Positions 25,465 to 33,566 of a stretch of DNA of 41,721 bases are shown in pieces. The translations under genes were made by a program, and so were the position numbers. The notes under the pieces were generated by a model. The model saw only the letters and a program-made list of their open reading frames with translations, was not told the origin of the DNA and made no database searches. Source of the stretch: Planctomycetota bacterium (lineage in GTDB: Bacteria; Planctomycetota; UBA1135); the NCBI GenBank assembly GCA_021776795.1, contig JAJFFC010000001.1:1-41721 (forward strand), read 5' to 3'. How positions within the stretch are numbered: position 1 is the stretch's first letter; each line of letters opens with the position of its first letter.

Positions 25465-26654
25465 AGGCTTTCCACCACTTTGCGCACGCGAGCCATGGCT
25501 TTTTCGATGTTCTCAATCGAGTTGGCATAGCTAAAACGAATGTAACCTTCGCCCTCTGCGCCAAAGGACGTGCCTGCTAGAGCCGAAACGCCACCTTCTA
25601 GCAGTAAACGATCTTGCATTTCCCTGGAAGTGAGACCGGTGTCGCGGATGTTCGGGAATACGTAGAAGGCGCCTACTGGCATGTGACAGGAAAAGCCAGG
25701 AATGTCGTTCACCAGTTCGGTCATGCGCTGACGACGAACATCGAACTTTTTGAGCATCTCGTCAACTGCAGACTGGTCCCCCGCCAGGGCTTCCATGCCA
25801 GCACGCTGCGAGAAAGAAGCGGTACAGCTATTGGAGTTGACCATCAGCTTGGTGAAGACCTCGGCCAAATCGGGGCGCATCACGCCGAAGCCCATGCGCC
25901 AGCCCGTCATGGCATAAGTTTTTGACCAACCATCGAGCAGAATGCAGCGGTCGCGGATATCTGGATCTTGCAAGGGCGAAACATGCTCATTGCCATCGTA
26001 AAGCATGCGGCTGTAGATCTCGTCGGAGAGAATCCAGATGTCGGGGCGGTCCTTGAGCGCGGCGAGAACCTTCTCTAACGACTCCTTCGGCGTCACGCCA
26101 CCGGTCGGATTCGCCGGGGAGTTCAAAACCACCATTTTGGTCTTCGGCGTCAGGCGCGAAATGATGTCATCTGGATCTAGCGCGAAATGGTTGACCTCGC
26201 GAATCGGGCACGGCACCGCAGTGCCGCCGGTGAAGTTGATCATCGATTCGTAAATCGGAAACCCTGGGTTGGGGTAAATCACTTCATCGCCAGATTCGAT
26301 CAGGGCCAACATGGCATAGAACATGGTCGGCTTGCCACCCGGAACAATCGTGACTTCGTTTGCGTTGACCTCAATCCCGCGGGTGCGCGCGACATAATCG
26401 GCGACCACCGCGCGAGCTTCGGGCATTCCCGCAGCCGGGCCGTAGTGGGTGTAGCCACCACGCATGGCTTCGACACCGGCTTCAATGATGTTGCTGGGCG
26501 TATCGAAGTCCGGTTCGCCAATCTCCAGATGGATGATGTCTTTACCTTCGGCCTCGAGCTGCTTGGCGCGGGCGAGGACTTCAAATGCGGTTTCCGTGCC
26601 AAGGCGGCTCATGCGCGTCGCCAGGGACAAAGAGGGTAGGGATGTGGTGGTCAT
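25461..26654 (-). CDS. Aspartate-type aminotransferase (class I PLP)
   Basis: 397 residues. Class I aminotransferase of the type I-gamma/AspB style: IGEPDFDTP (45-53), [19 protein letters not shown] with N182, D211 and Y214 in SDEIYSRM, and the PLP lysine K245 in [15 protein letters not shown], plus the C-terminal substrate-binding Arg in YIRFSYANS. It probably transfers the amino group of aspartate to 2-oxoglutarate, but glutamate-, alanine- and prephenate-accepting relatives share these motifs. First gene of the seven-gene unit; its promoter must lie in the 134-nt divergent gap 26655-26788, in which I see no clear operator. Confidence 0.88.
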   Translation of the reverse strand: MTTTSLPSLSLATRMSRLGTETAFEVLARAKQLEAEGKDIIHLEIGEPDFDTPSNIIEAGVEAMRGGYTHYGPAAGMPEARAVVADYVARTRGIEVNANEVTIVPGGKPTMFYAMLALIESGDEVIYPNPGFPIYESMINFTGGTAVPCPIREVNHFALDPDDIISRLTPKTKMVVLNSPANPTGGVTPKESLEKVLAALKDRPDIWILSDEIYSRMLYDGNEHVSPLQDPDIRDRCILLDGWSKTYAMTGWRMGFGVMRPDLAEVFTKLMVNSNSCTASFSQRAGMEALAGDQSAVDEMLKKFDVRRQRMTELVNDIPGFSCHMPVGAFYVFPNIRDTGLTSREMQDRLLLEGGVSALAGTSFGAEGEGYIRFSYANSIENIEKAMARVRKVVESL

Positions 26655-26788
26655 GCGAATGGGGATGGGCCCGAAATCAGGCGCTCATTCTAGAGGGCGC
26701 AAGGGGCCTTCGCCATGTTCCCGCGAAGGAACAGATGAGGCCATCTAGGGCTTTAGAAGTTGGCATTCGGCTTGCTACTCTTGGAGTC

Positions 26789-27811
26789 ATGCGACCGTTG
26801 TTCCACGCCGCCACCCTATGTCTCCTCGCCCTGAGTGCGGCATGCAGTCGCCCGGCAGACTTGGTGTTGTACTGCTCTCTGGACCAGGACCTGAGTGAAC
26901 CGCTGATTGCGCGCTTCGAGGAGCAATCGGGCTATCGTGTGGACACCCAGTTCGATGTCGAGCGCAATAAGACCGTGGGATTGGTCAACCGCATTCTGCA
27001 AGAGGCTAAAAACCCGCGCGCCGACGTATATTGGAATAACGAATTGGCGCAAACCATCCGTCTCGTGGAAGAAGGGGTCACCGAACCTTTCGCGGCAAGG
27101 AGCGCCGAGGGCATCCCAGCCGAGTTCCACGACCCCAACGGCCACTGGGTAGGCTTTGCCGCGCGCGCTCGAGTGATTCTTTATCGCACCGACCGTCCTG
27201 ACGAGATGCATCTGGTGCCACAACGCCTCGAGGATTTCCTGCGGCCCGAGGTCGCCGCTGTCGGCGCCATGGCCGCCCCACTCACCGGCACCACGCTGAC
27301 CAACTACTCCATCCTCGCCGACGCCTGGGGCGACGAGCAAACCATCACCTGGTTTGAGCAGGCACGCGAAGCCGGTTTGTCTTTCGGCAGTGGCAATGCC
27401 GACGTCATGCGCCGCACCCGCAACGGAGATTTCTTGTGGTGCTTTACCGACACCGACGACGCTGCCAAAGCCATGGATGCTGGCTATTCCGTCGCCCAGC
27501 GCTATTTAGAACAGGGCACGGAAGCCGCACCACTCGGAACGCTGTTGATACCGAATAGTGTTTGCCGTGTAGCATCGGGCAAGAATCAGGAGGCCGCCCA
27601 AGCATTCCTGGAGTATGTCCTCTCTGCCGAAACCGAGCAATTTCTCGCACGCAGCGTGTCGCGACAAATCCCTCTCCACGCTTCGGTCACCGCGCCACCG
27701 GGCGTCGGCAAACCTGGCGAAGACTTCCTACCGATGGAAGTGGATTGGACCAGCGCTGCCGCGGGCATCCAGCAACGAGCCGCAGCCTTCCAGGAGCTCT
27801 TCGTCCGCTAA
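26789..27811 (+). CDS. Ferric iron-type ABC transporter substrate-binding lipoprotein
   Basis: 340 residues from the ATG at 26789, which has GGAG 4 nt upstream; the longer frame to 26585 is antisense to the aminotransferase. Lipoprotein signal MRPLFHAATLCLLALSAAC, with C19 as the likely lipidated residue. The opening VLYCSLDQDLSEPLIARFEEQSGYRV is the start of the FutA/FbpA/AfuA type of periplasmic binding protein. ADVYWNNE, the GSGNADV block and IPNSVCRVASG follow. Ferric ion or a ferric complex is the expected ligand, but thiamine or phosphonate relatives are possible. It overlaps the permease start as TAATG. Confidence 0.87.
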   Translation: MRPLFHAATLCLLALSAACSRPADLVLYCSLDQDLSEPLIARFEEQSGYRVDTQFDVERNKTVGLVNRILQEAKNPRADVYWNNELAQTIRLVEEGVTEPFAARSAEGIPAEFHDPNGHWVGFAARARVILYRTDRPDEMHLVPQRLEDFLRPEVAAVGAMAAPLTGTTLTNYSILADAWGDEQTITWFEQAREAGLSFGSGNADVMRRTRNGDFLWCFTDTDDAAKAMDAGYSVAQRYLEQGTEAAPLGTLLIPNSVCRVASGKNQEAAQAFLEYVLSAETEQFLARSVSRQIPLHASVTAPPGVGKPGEDFLPMEVDWTSAAAGIQQRAAAFQELFVR

Positions 27812-29376
27812 TGCGGCACCTTCTTTTAGGACCGTGGCCCTTGCGGGTCCTGGCTACGGTCGTCACGCTGATTGCCGCCTGGCTTCCGCTGATGCCAGTG
27901 CTTGCGCCACTGATTGACTTGCCAAAACTTGCCGACGTCCTGGACGCGCGCACCGCCGGATTGCTGTGGCAATCCTTATGGATGTCCGCCGGATCCGCCC
28001 TCGGCGCCATCTTGCTTGGTGGCAGTTTTGCCTTGCTCACGGTGCCCTTTGTCTTTCCGGGCTCTGGCTTTCTCAAACTGTGCTTACCGCTGCCGCTGTT
28101 CTTGCCACCGCTCATGACCGCGCAAGCTTGGTTCGGCTTGACCGGCATGAGTGGCCCTTGGGCCACGGTGTTTACCTTCGCCGTTTGCTACGCCCCCCTC
28201 CCAGGTCTGCTGGTGGCACGAGCCCTTAGCTTGCGACCGGCAAGTTCCAGCGCCTCCGCGGAACTCCTGGGCCCCGGCTTCGCCCGCGGCGAGCTTTTGC
28301 GCTTAAGCATCTTGCCCGCCATCACCGGTGGCGCGCTGGTATTCCTGCTTGCAGCCGCGGACTTTGCCGTACCGGATTATTTCGCCACCGTCGGCGAGCT
28401 GTTCCATGTGTATGCCGCGGAAATCTTCGGCCACTCTCGCAGTGACGACGCCTTTGCAGGGGCCACCGCTAGCCTTCCGCTGGTGCTTCTGTGTTTGCTG
28501 GTGCTCGCTGGCGCAGTTGTGTTGCGCGAGAAACAACGTGTTCAAGAAGTCGACGCCAAAGATGCCGCTGGCCCCCGCCTCTTAGGCGGCAGGGCTTCCA
28601 CGCTGGCCTTGAGTCTAGGCTTAGCCCTTCTGACCTTATTGTTCTTACTTCCTCTCGGACGCATCCTTTGGGAAACCGGCATGCAAGGCCCAGAAAGCAC
28701 CCGCAGCTGGATGGAAGTTTCCGGTCAAGCCTTCCAAGATGCCGTGACTCGCGGCCGTGGCGACATCCTGCGCACGCTTGGCTATAGCGGCCTAGCGGGC
28801 TTAATTTGTCTGGCGATTGCACCAATCTGGGCACATGCCCTCCTGCAAGGCTCTCGCCGTCGTCGCATCCTGTTGACGATCGGCCTGGCGTTACCACTGT
28901 TGGTACCTTCTGTCGCGATGGGCTTCGGCGCCATTGTCGTGTTCAATCAGCCGTGGCTAGATGGCTTTTATCGAAGCATCTTCTTGCCAGCACTGTTGGT
29001 CGCCGGCCGCTTCCTTCCGCTCGCCGTCATCTTGCTTGCGGAACGCATGGCCAGGGTATCCGCAACCGGCGAAGAGGCCGCGGCTCTCAGCGGCATGAGT
29101 TATGCGCGGCGCTTATTCCGCATTCGACTCGCTCCCCAGCGTGGCGCTTGGCTTTTGGCGGGTGGCTTGGTTTTGGCCTTTGGCATGCGCGAGCTGGACT
29201 TCGCCATTCTGCTGCCTGCGGCCAATCGTTCCGCTGCCGTGCGCTACTACAACGCCCTACATTTCTCTCGTGACAACTTTGTCGCGGCTTATGGAATCGT
29301 CATGGCCCTGATTCTGTTTCTACCCTGGGTTCTCGCCGCAGCATGGGGTAATTTGCGCCAAGGGAGACGCCCATGA
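27811..29376 (+). CDS. ABC transporter permease, fused double domain (FbpB-type)
   Basis: 521 residues from the ATG at 27811, in TAATG overlap with the binding protein. About twelve membrane helices in two halves, each with a cytoplasmic EAA loop for the ATPase: SAELLGPGFARGELLRLS (149-166) and EEAAALSGMSYARRLFRIR (421-439). This duplicated permease is typical of ferric (FbpB/AfuB) and thiamine (ThiP) importers. Overlaps the ATPase gene by ATGA. Confidence 0.87.
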   Translation: MRHLLLGPWPLRVLATVVTLIAAWLPLMPVLAPLIDLPKLADVLDARTAGLLWQSLWMSAGSALGAILLGGSFALLTVPFVFPGSGFLKLCLPLPLFLPPLMTAQAWFGLTGMSGPWATVFTFAVCYAPLPGLLVARALSLRPASSSASAELLGPGFARGELLRLSILPAITGGALVFLLAAADFAVPDYFATVGELFHVYAAEIFGHSRSDDAFAGATASLPLVLLCLLVLAGAVVLREKQRVQEVDAKDAAGPRLLGGRASTLALSLGLALLTLLFLLPLGRILWETGMQGPESTRSWMEVSGQAFQDAVTRGRGDILRTLGYSGLAGLICLAIAPIWAHALLQGSRRRRILLTIGLALPLLVPSVAMGFGAIVVFNQPWLDGFYRSIFLPALLVAGRFLPLAVILLAERMARVSATGEEAAALSGMSYARRLFRIRLAPQRGAWLLAGGLVLAFGMRELDFAILLPAANRSAAVRYYNALHFSRDNFVAAYGIVMALILFLPWVLAAAWGNLRQGRRP

Positions 29377-30053
29377 CCACCTCACTGCTCACCCTCGACC
29401 GCTTGGCCTACCGCATTGCGGAGCGCACGCTGTTTGAAGATCTTTCCTTCACCATGGCTGGTGGCGAGCGCGCTTCGGTGATTGGCCCCTCGGGCGTAGG
29501 CAAAACCACGTTATTGCGCTTGATTGCGGGACTCGAGTCCCCGAGTGCAGGGAAAATTCTCATCCAAGATCAGGTCGCTAGCGAAGAACATCGCGTGCTT
29601 CTTCCTCCATGGAAACGAGGGATTCATTTGGTGTTCCAAGACCTCGGCCTGTGGCCCACCCGCAGTGTGCTGCAAAATGTCAGTGATGCGCGCAAGGCGG
29701 CTGGCTTGCCGCAGGTCAAACAACGCTCCCTTGCCTTGCTGGAGGCCCTAGGCATTGGATCTTTGGCAAAACGTCGGCCAGCGAGCTTGTCTGGCGGCGA
29801 AGCCAGACGCCTTGCTTTTGCCCGTGCGATGGCAGTCGAACCCGATTTGCTTCTCCTCGACGAACCCTTTGCCCATCTTGATCAAGATTCCCGCAATGCC
29901 GGCTTTGCTCTGCTCGAGGAACTCCTAGAGAAAAGCAATATGGCGGTCATGATGGTGACCCACCGCGAGGAAGAGGCGCAGCAACTCGGCGGCAAACGAC
30001 TGATTCTTTCTCCTCCTGGCATGTCCACCCCGTCCTCCCCTGCAAGCGCATGA
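29373..30053 (+). CDS. ABC transporter ATP-binding protein (FbpC-type)
   Basis: 226 residues, short for an iron importer ATPase because it lacks the C-terminal regulatory domain of FbpC. Walker A GPSGVGKTT (38-46), Q-loop Q89 in VFQDLGLWP, signature LSGGE (139-143), Walker B LLLLDEP (159-165), D-loop AHLD and H197 in VTHREEE. It powers the permease before it. Overlaps on both sides by ATGA. Confidence 0.9.
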   Translation: MTTSLLTLDRLAYRIAERTLFEDLSFTMAGGERASVIGPSGVGKTTLLRLIAGLESPSAGKILIQDQVASEEHRVLLPPWKRGIHLVFQDLGLWPTRSVLQNVSDARKAAGLPQVKQRSLALLEALGIGSLAKRRPASLSGGEARRLAFARAMAVEPDLLLLDEPFAHLDQDSRNAGFALLEELLEKSNMAVMMVTHREEEAQQLGGKRLILSPPGMSTPSSPASA

Positions 30054-31012
30054 AACCAGCTGCCTTTGTTTTTCTTTTGATTGCCAGTCTCGGCGCCTTT
30101 GCCCTGGTTCGTCTACTGCTGCCGCCGAGTGGCCATGAAGCCCTGCAAGTCAAGAGTTCTCGCCAGTGCTTAGAGTGCCATGCTGGTGTTGCTAGTGAAT
30201 GGGAAGCTTCACAGCACCGCAAGGCCTATGAGAACCCCGAGGTGCGCAAGCTATCCAAGGATTTTCAAAATGAAGAGTGCATTGCTTGCCATGCCCCACG
30301 ACCGGTGTTGAGCTTTCGCCCCGGCGAACGAGTTCTGGCACGTCAAAGCGAGCGCGGGCTTGGGGTCGACTGCTTGAGCTGTCACCTCACTCCGTCGGGT
30401 GGAGTGGCTAGCGCCAACGCGGCCGCCGCCAGCGATGCACCCTGTCGCCCGCAACTTACGCCGCGGATTTCCTCGGTCGACCTGTGTGCTTCCTGCCACA
30501 ACCAACATAAAACCGTGGAGCAATGGCGCGCCGCACCACCAGAGCTAAAGAAGACTGGTTGCCTCGATTGCCACATGCCAACGGCTTACCGCGAAGGTGG
30601 CCGCCTAGGTCGGGCGCATGAATTCCACGGTGGCCACAATTTGGCCATGCTGCAAGCGGCCGTCACGCTGAGTGCTGGTCGTGACGATCAAGGCGCTTGG
30701 GTCGAACTCATCAATGATGGCTGCGGCCATAACTTCCCGACCGACGAGCGCTCGCGTGCCGCAGACTTACAAGTGCGGTGGCAAAATGCCGATGGCAGCT
30801 TCGGTGGGTGGCAACACATCTATCGCTTCCGCGACCCCTACCGCGACGAAACCGACCTCACCAACACCCAGCTTCCGGCCGGAGAAACCTACCGCGCCAT
30901 ACTGGAAGCACCTACGCCTGAAGCTGCGGGAGAGGTACGCTTGCTTTACCGCACGAATCCCTTCCTGCCCGATGATGAGGCGGCCGAGGTGGATCGCGTT
31001 TCTCTGCCATGA
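30050..31012 (+). CDS. Membrane-anchored five-heme cytochrome c (c554-like)
   Basis: 320 residues. An N-terminal membrane anchor or signal (AFVFLLIASLGAFALVRLLL, 5-24) places it in the periplasm. Five CxxCH heme sites are seen: C40-H44, C77-H81, C108-H112, C146-H150 and C171-H175. Extra His residues (for example H56, H190, H193, H196) could be second axial ligands. The arrangement CLECHAG...SQHRKAY recalls the cytochrome c554/multiheme family. The C-terminal third has no hemes and contains GHNFPTDERSR, a motif found in related multiheme proteins, in a beta-rich domain. It is translationally linked to the iron importer and to the next lipoprotein gene, so it may handle iron redox state or receive electrons near the importer; this is inferred from the operon only. 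Confidence 0.88.
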   Translation: MKPAAFVFLLIASLGAFALVRLLLPPSGHEALQVKSSRQCLECHAGVASEWEASQHRKAYENPEVRKLSKDFQNEECIACHAPRPVLSFRPGERVLARQSERGLGVDCLSCHLTPSGGVASANAAAASDAPCRPQLTPRISSVDLCASCHNQHKTVEQWRAAPPELKKTGCLDCHMPTAYREGGRLGRAHEFHGGHNLAMLQAAVTLSAGRDDQGAWVELINDGCGHNFPTDERSRAADLQVRWQNADGSFGGWQHIYRFRDPYRDETDLTNTQLPAGETYRAILEAPTPEAAGEVRLLYRTNPFLPDDEAAEVDRVSLP

Positions 31013-32325
31013 GCACTCCCAAACATTGCTGGATGACGCTTGCTCTCACCATTGGCGTGACCGGGCTATCTTGCAGCCCATCGGCCTCCCCCGGCGAGGG
31101 CATTCGCCATGCTTTTCCGCTTCCAGAGTGGAAAGCGGTCTTAAGCGACCGCCTTGAGGAATTTGCCGAAGAGGGACTTCCGCAGGTCACCGAAGACGAT
31201 GTCCTCGATGTCCAAGACTTGCTGCTCATGAGCGCGCAAGGCGGACGCATCGCAGCGCGGGCCGAGGACCAGCTGCAATCGCTCGACACCAGCTTGGTCA
31301 CCTCGGCCTGTCTCGCGCTGGTCGAAACGCACAATATGGACTTGGAAACGCGGCTGCTCGCCTATGGCTGGATGCGTCTTCATGCCCCGGTTTCCGTAGT
31401 CCCGCGCCTGACCTTGCGCCTAAAGTATGAAAAAGATTGGCCGGCCAATGTCGACATTGCACGCACGCTGTTGCGGCATCAAAGCGGTGCCGGTCTAGAT
31501 GCCCTGATTGGGATTCTGCAGGAAGAAAGTGGTGACGAACGCATCGAACTCGCTCGTTTCCTCACCATGGAGGTGCTGCAAGAGCTTCCGCTCAACCAAT
31601 CCAATCATGAGCAACCACTGGGCTTTGACCAGCAATGGCAGGGCTTGCTAGAAACCCAGTCACACTGGGCACGGCATCGGCAACTTCCCCAAACCATAGA
31701 GGCGCCGGGCGAGCCCGCACCCCGCGCCCTACGCGCCGAAGCCTGGCGCATGTTGGCGCACTTTCGCTCACAGCGTTTACGACCGGTCGATGACGCTCGC
31801 TTTGTCTATGTGCGCCTTCCCCAATCCTTATCGCCGCTGCTCTTAGAGACTGCCTTCGACGAAGATCGCTATGTGCGGGAGCATGCGCTGCAAACCATGG
31901 AGTGGATTGGCTATCCCTTCGGGCGTTGGGGCAAGGATCACCAGCAACTCTTGTTTCCGCAACTGCTCGCCCTACGCGGAGATGCCCTGATGCGACCACG
32001 GCTCATCAGTGTCATGGGTGCCATCGGCCTCGACGGGCTGGCTGGAGACCTCATTCCCTGGTTACGCGAAGGCAATCTGGAAGAAAGCACAGCCGCCGCC
32101 GATGCCCTTCTGCGCTGTGCCGGCGCGGCTCAATTGCGCGCTCTAGAAGCCGCTGCGGCGGAGCTGTATGACAGCCTTTCTCCTGAGGCTCAATACTCTC
32201 TCAAGCTCACCATCCAATCACTTCAAAGCGGTCCGCTGGAGGAAGTGGAAGCGCCTGAGTTATTGGACGATAGCGAACGCCAACGGCGTTTGGCTTGGGC
32301 GGACGGCCGCGCGGAACGCCCATAA
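31009..32325 (+). CDS. Predicted HEAT-like lipoprotein of the iron importer operon
   Basis: 438 residues. The N-terminus MTLALTIGVTGLSC ends in a lipobox-like G-L-S-C with C22, so an exported lipoprotein is likely, though the box is not canonical. The rest is helical with repeat-like units (LVTSACLALVETHNMDLETRLLAYGWMR, DALIGILQEESGDERIELARFL, LLLETAFDEDRYVREHALQTM and LLFPQLLALRGDALMRPRLISVMGAIG), in the style of HEAT repeats. It overlaps the cytochrome gene by ATGA, suggesting it scaffolds or binds that cytochrome. Last gene of the operon; the convergent gene ends 23 nt away with no visible terminator. Confidence 0.78.
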   Translation: MSTPKHCWMTLALTIGVTGLSCSPSASPGEGIRHAFPLPEWKAVLSDRLEEFAEEGLPQVTEDDVLDVQDLLLMSAQGGRIAARAEDQLQSLDTSLVTSACLALVETHNMDLETRLLAYGWMRLHAPVSVVPRLTLRLKYEKDWPANVDIARTLLRHQSGAGLDALIGILQEESGDERIELARFLTMEVLQELPLNQSNHEQPLGFDQQWQGLLETQSHWARHRQLPQTIEAPGEPAPRALRAEAWRMLAHFRSQRLRPVDDARFVYVRLPQSLSPLLLETAFDEDRYVREHALQTMEWIGYPFGRWGKDHQQLLFPQLLALRGDALMRPRLISVMGAIGLDGLAGDLIPWLREGNLEESTAAADALLRCAGAAQLRALEAAAAELYDSLSPEAQYSLKLTIQSLQSGPLEEVEAPELLDDSERQRRLAWADGRAERP

Positions 32326-32348
32326 GCATTCACCGCGAGCCGAGTTTA

Positions 32349-33218
32349 CTACTTCATCAGGGCGGCAATCAGGATGATCATGAACAAAGCCACTGCAGCA
32401 GCCGCGACACGATGCTGCGGCCCCATGACCGCCATCTGAATTTCCATGCGCCGTTGGCGGTCCCAGGAGGTCTTGCCAAACTCCATCAACTCTTTAAAGG
32501 CGAGCGCATTAAAGATGAGAAGGAAAGGAAAGAGGTTTAAGCCCATGCCTTGGAGGAGCACCTGAGTGGCACGGTGGCGCGCCTCAAGGAAGGTGAGCAA
32601 GCGACCCTCTTCATGCACCACGCGGATGCGGAAAATCCACTTACCTGGAGTCATACCCCAACGGGATAAGAACAAGGCTTCGGCAAACACCCAAGCTAGG
32701 GTGCAAGCCAAGAACATGATCACCACCCATTTCCCTTGCAAAGCCAAAACGGCGCTGAGGATTTCGTTGGCGACGATAACCAGGAGAAAGTCGACCGACC
32801 TAGCTGCGAATCGCATCCACGCTTGGCGGGTGCGGGCCGCGACTTCACCGACGGGAACCTTTTCCGGCGGGGCAACGCTCGCGGTTGGCCCCATCGAACC
32901 GGAACCTGAGCCACCAGAATCTACCGCGGGAGGATCCGGAGTATGGTTCTTGGGACGCGGCATCGGGTTGCTCTGACTCGACACTCCGCTATCCACGGGC
33001 GGCGCAGGCACCAGCCATGGCGAAACCTTTTTCCATGGTGCCCAATCCGCCATGCCCTCGGACCAAACCGGGGTGTCGTCTTGGAAGCGTCCGGAAGCCG
33101 CCCAAGCCAGCATTTGCTCTTCGGTATAGGGGCCAATGCTCTCTCCTTGGTCACTGAAGTACCACGAGACCTGTGGGTCATCGTCTTCGGGAGGAAGCGG
33201 CGGGTTGATCGAACTCAT
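32349..33218 (-). CDS. GYF-2 plus RDD membrane protein
   Basis: 289 residues. A GYF_2-like domain at about 17-65 (SWYFSDQGESIGPYTEEQM, AWAASGRFQDDTPVWSEGM) is joined by a Pro/Ser/Gly linker (about 70-125) to an RDD-family membrane domain (about 135-255) with RFAARSVDFLLV, WGMTPGKWIFRIRVV and a last hydrophobic helix at the C-terminus. RDD proteins are small membrane proteins of mostly unknown role; some have been linked to Na+/H+ exchange. The start overlaps the selenoprotein stop by ATGA. Confidence 0.85.
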   Translation of the reverse strand: MSSINPPLPPEDDDPQVSWYFSDQGESIGPYTEEQMLAWAASGRFQDDTPVWSEGMADWAPWKKVSPWLVPAPPVDSGVSSQSNPMPRPKNHTPDPPAVDSGGSGSGSMGPTASVAPPEKVPVGEVAARTRQAWMRFAARSVDFLLVIVANEILSAVLALQGKWVVIMFLACTLAWVFAEALFLSRWGMTPGKWIFRIRVVHEEGRLLTFLEARHRATQVLLQGMGLNLFPFLLIFNALAFKELMEFGKTSWDRQRRMEIQMAVMGPQHRVAAAAVALFMIILIAALMK

Positions 33219-33562
33219 GAGAGGTAATCCTCGTACATCGGGGCGCTAAAGCCTACCACTAGGGTTTTACCAAACCGCAAGGTGGGTGCCCTGAGATTGC
33301 CGGTGGGGCCAAACAAAGGCTTTTGGGCCTCTTCGTTGTCCTGTAGGTCAGAGGCTTTGAGCTTGACAAATTTCTTACCACGACCGACCCAGACGGTGGA
33401 GACTTGGCTGAGCAGCTCTTCGAGCTGAGCAGGGCCTTGGGGCTCCTTGCGAGCATCGGTCACCGACTTGGGCTCGATGCCCTGCTGCTGCAGATAACTA
33501 TCTGCGTTCTTGCAGGACTGTCAGCCTTTGCGATGAAGATACCAATCGAGACGCTTGGCCAT
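33215..33562 (-). CDS. Predicted selenoprotein, ArsC/Spx-like thioredoxin fold (UGA = Sec)
   Basis: A 115-codon gene with an in-frame TGA at codon 14 (33521-33523), so gene callers see only the last 82 codons from a GTG at 33463. The start ATG at 33562 follows the znuB stop by 4 nt (TAAGGCAATG). The product reads MAKRLDWYLHRKG, then Sec14, then QSCKNADSYLQQQG: a U-x-x-C motif at the place of the redox C-x-x-C of thioredoxin-like and ArsC-family proteins, after the first beta strand. Later residues are typical of ArsC/Spx-like folds, with a helical middle (PQGPAQLEELLSQ) and GPTGNLRAPTLRFGKTLVVGF (86-105), P93 being the expected cis-proline. A SECIS-like hairpin starts 4 nt after the UGA. The reading frame is clean on both sides of the TGA. 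Function unknown: a thiol or selenol oxidoreductase is inferred. A nonsense mutation is the alternative, but would not explain the hairpin and the Cys spacing. Confidence 0.85.
33481..33516 (-). promoter_or_regulatory. Putative bacterial SECIS element
   Basis: In the minus-strand transcript, CCTGC starts 4 nt after the UGA codon and pairs with GCAGG at the other end. Within it GCAGAT pairs with ATCTGC around the loop AGTT. The apical loop is 21 nt from the UGA and has G as its second base. This fits the bacterial SECIS rules I recall (apical loop about 16-37 nt from the UGA, G among its first two bases, upper stem of 4 bp or more). A bulged U as in Escherichia coli fdhF is not seen. SelB should bind it to deliver Sec-tRNA. 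Confidence 0.75.
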
Positions 33563-33566
33563 TGCC

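Noticed and set aside
26655..26788. Fur-type operator in the divergent gap before the iron importer
   Set aside because: No recognisable palindromic Fur box or clear -35/-10 pair could be found by eye.
33215..33463. 82-codon frame from a GTG as a complete gene
   Set aside because: It would start in the middle of a fold, lacks the redox motif, and the same frame continues upstream through one TGA to an ATG placed 4 nt after znuB.
33521..33523. TGA as a nonsense mutation or sequencing error in an ArsC-like gene
   Set aside because: A chance stop is unlikely to fall exactly on the redox residue and be followed by a hairpin meeting SECIS spacing rules; kept only as the alternative.
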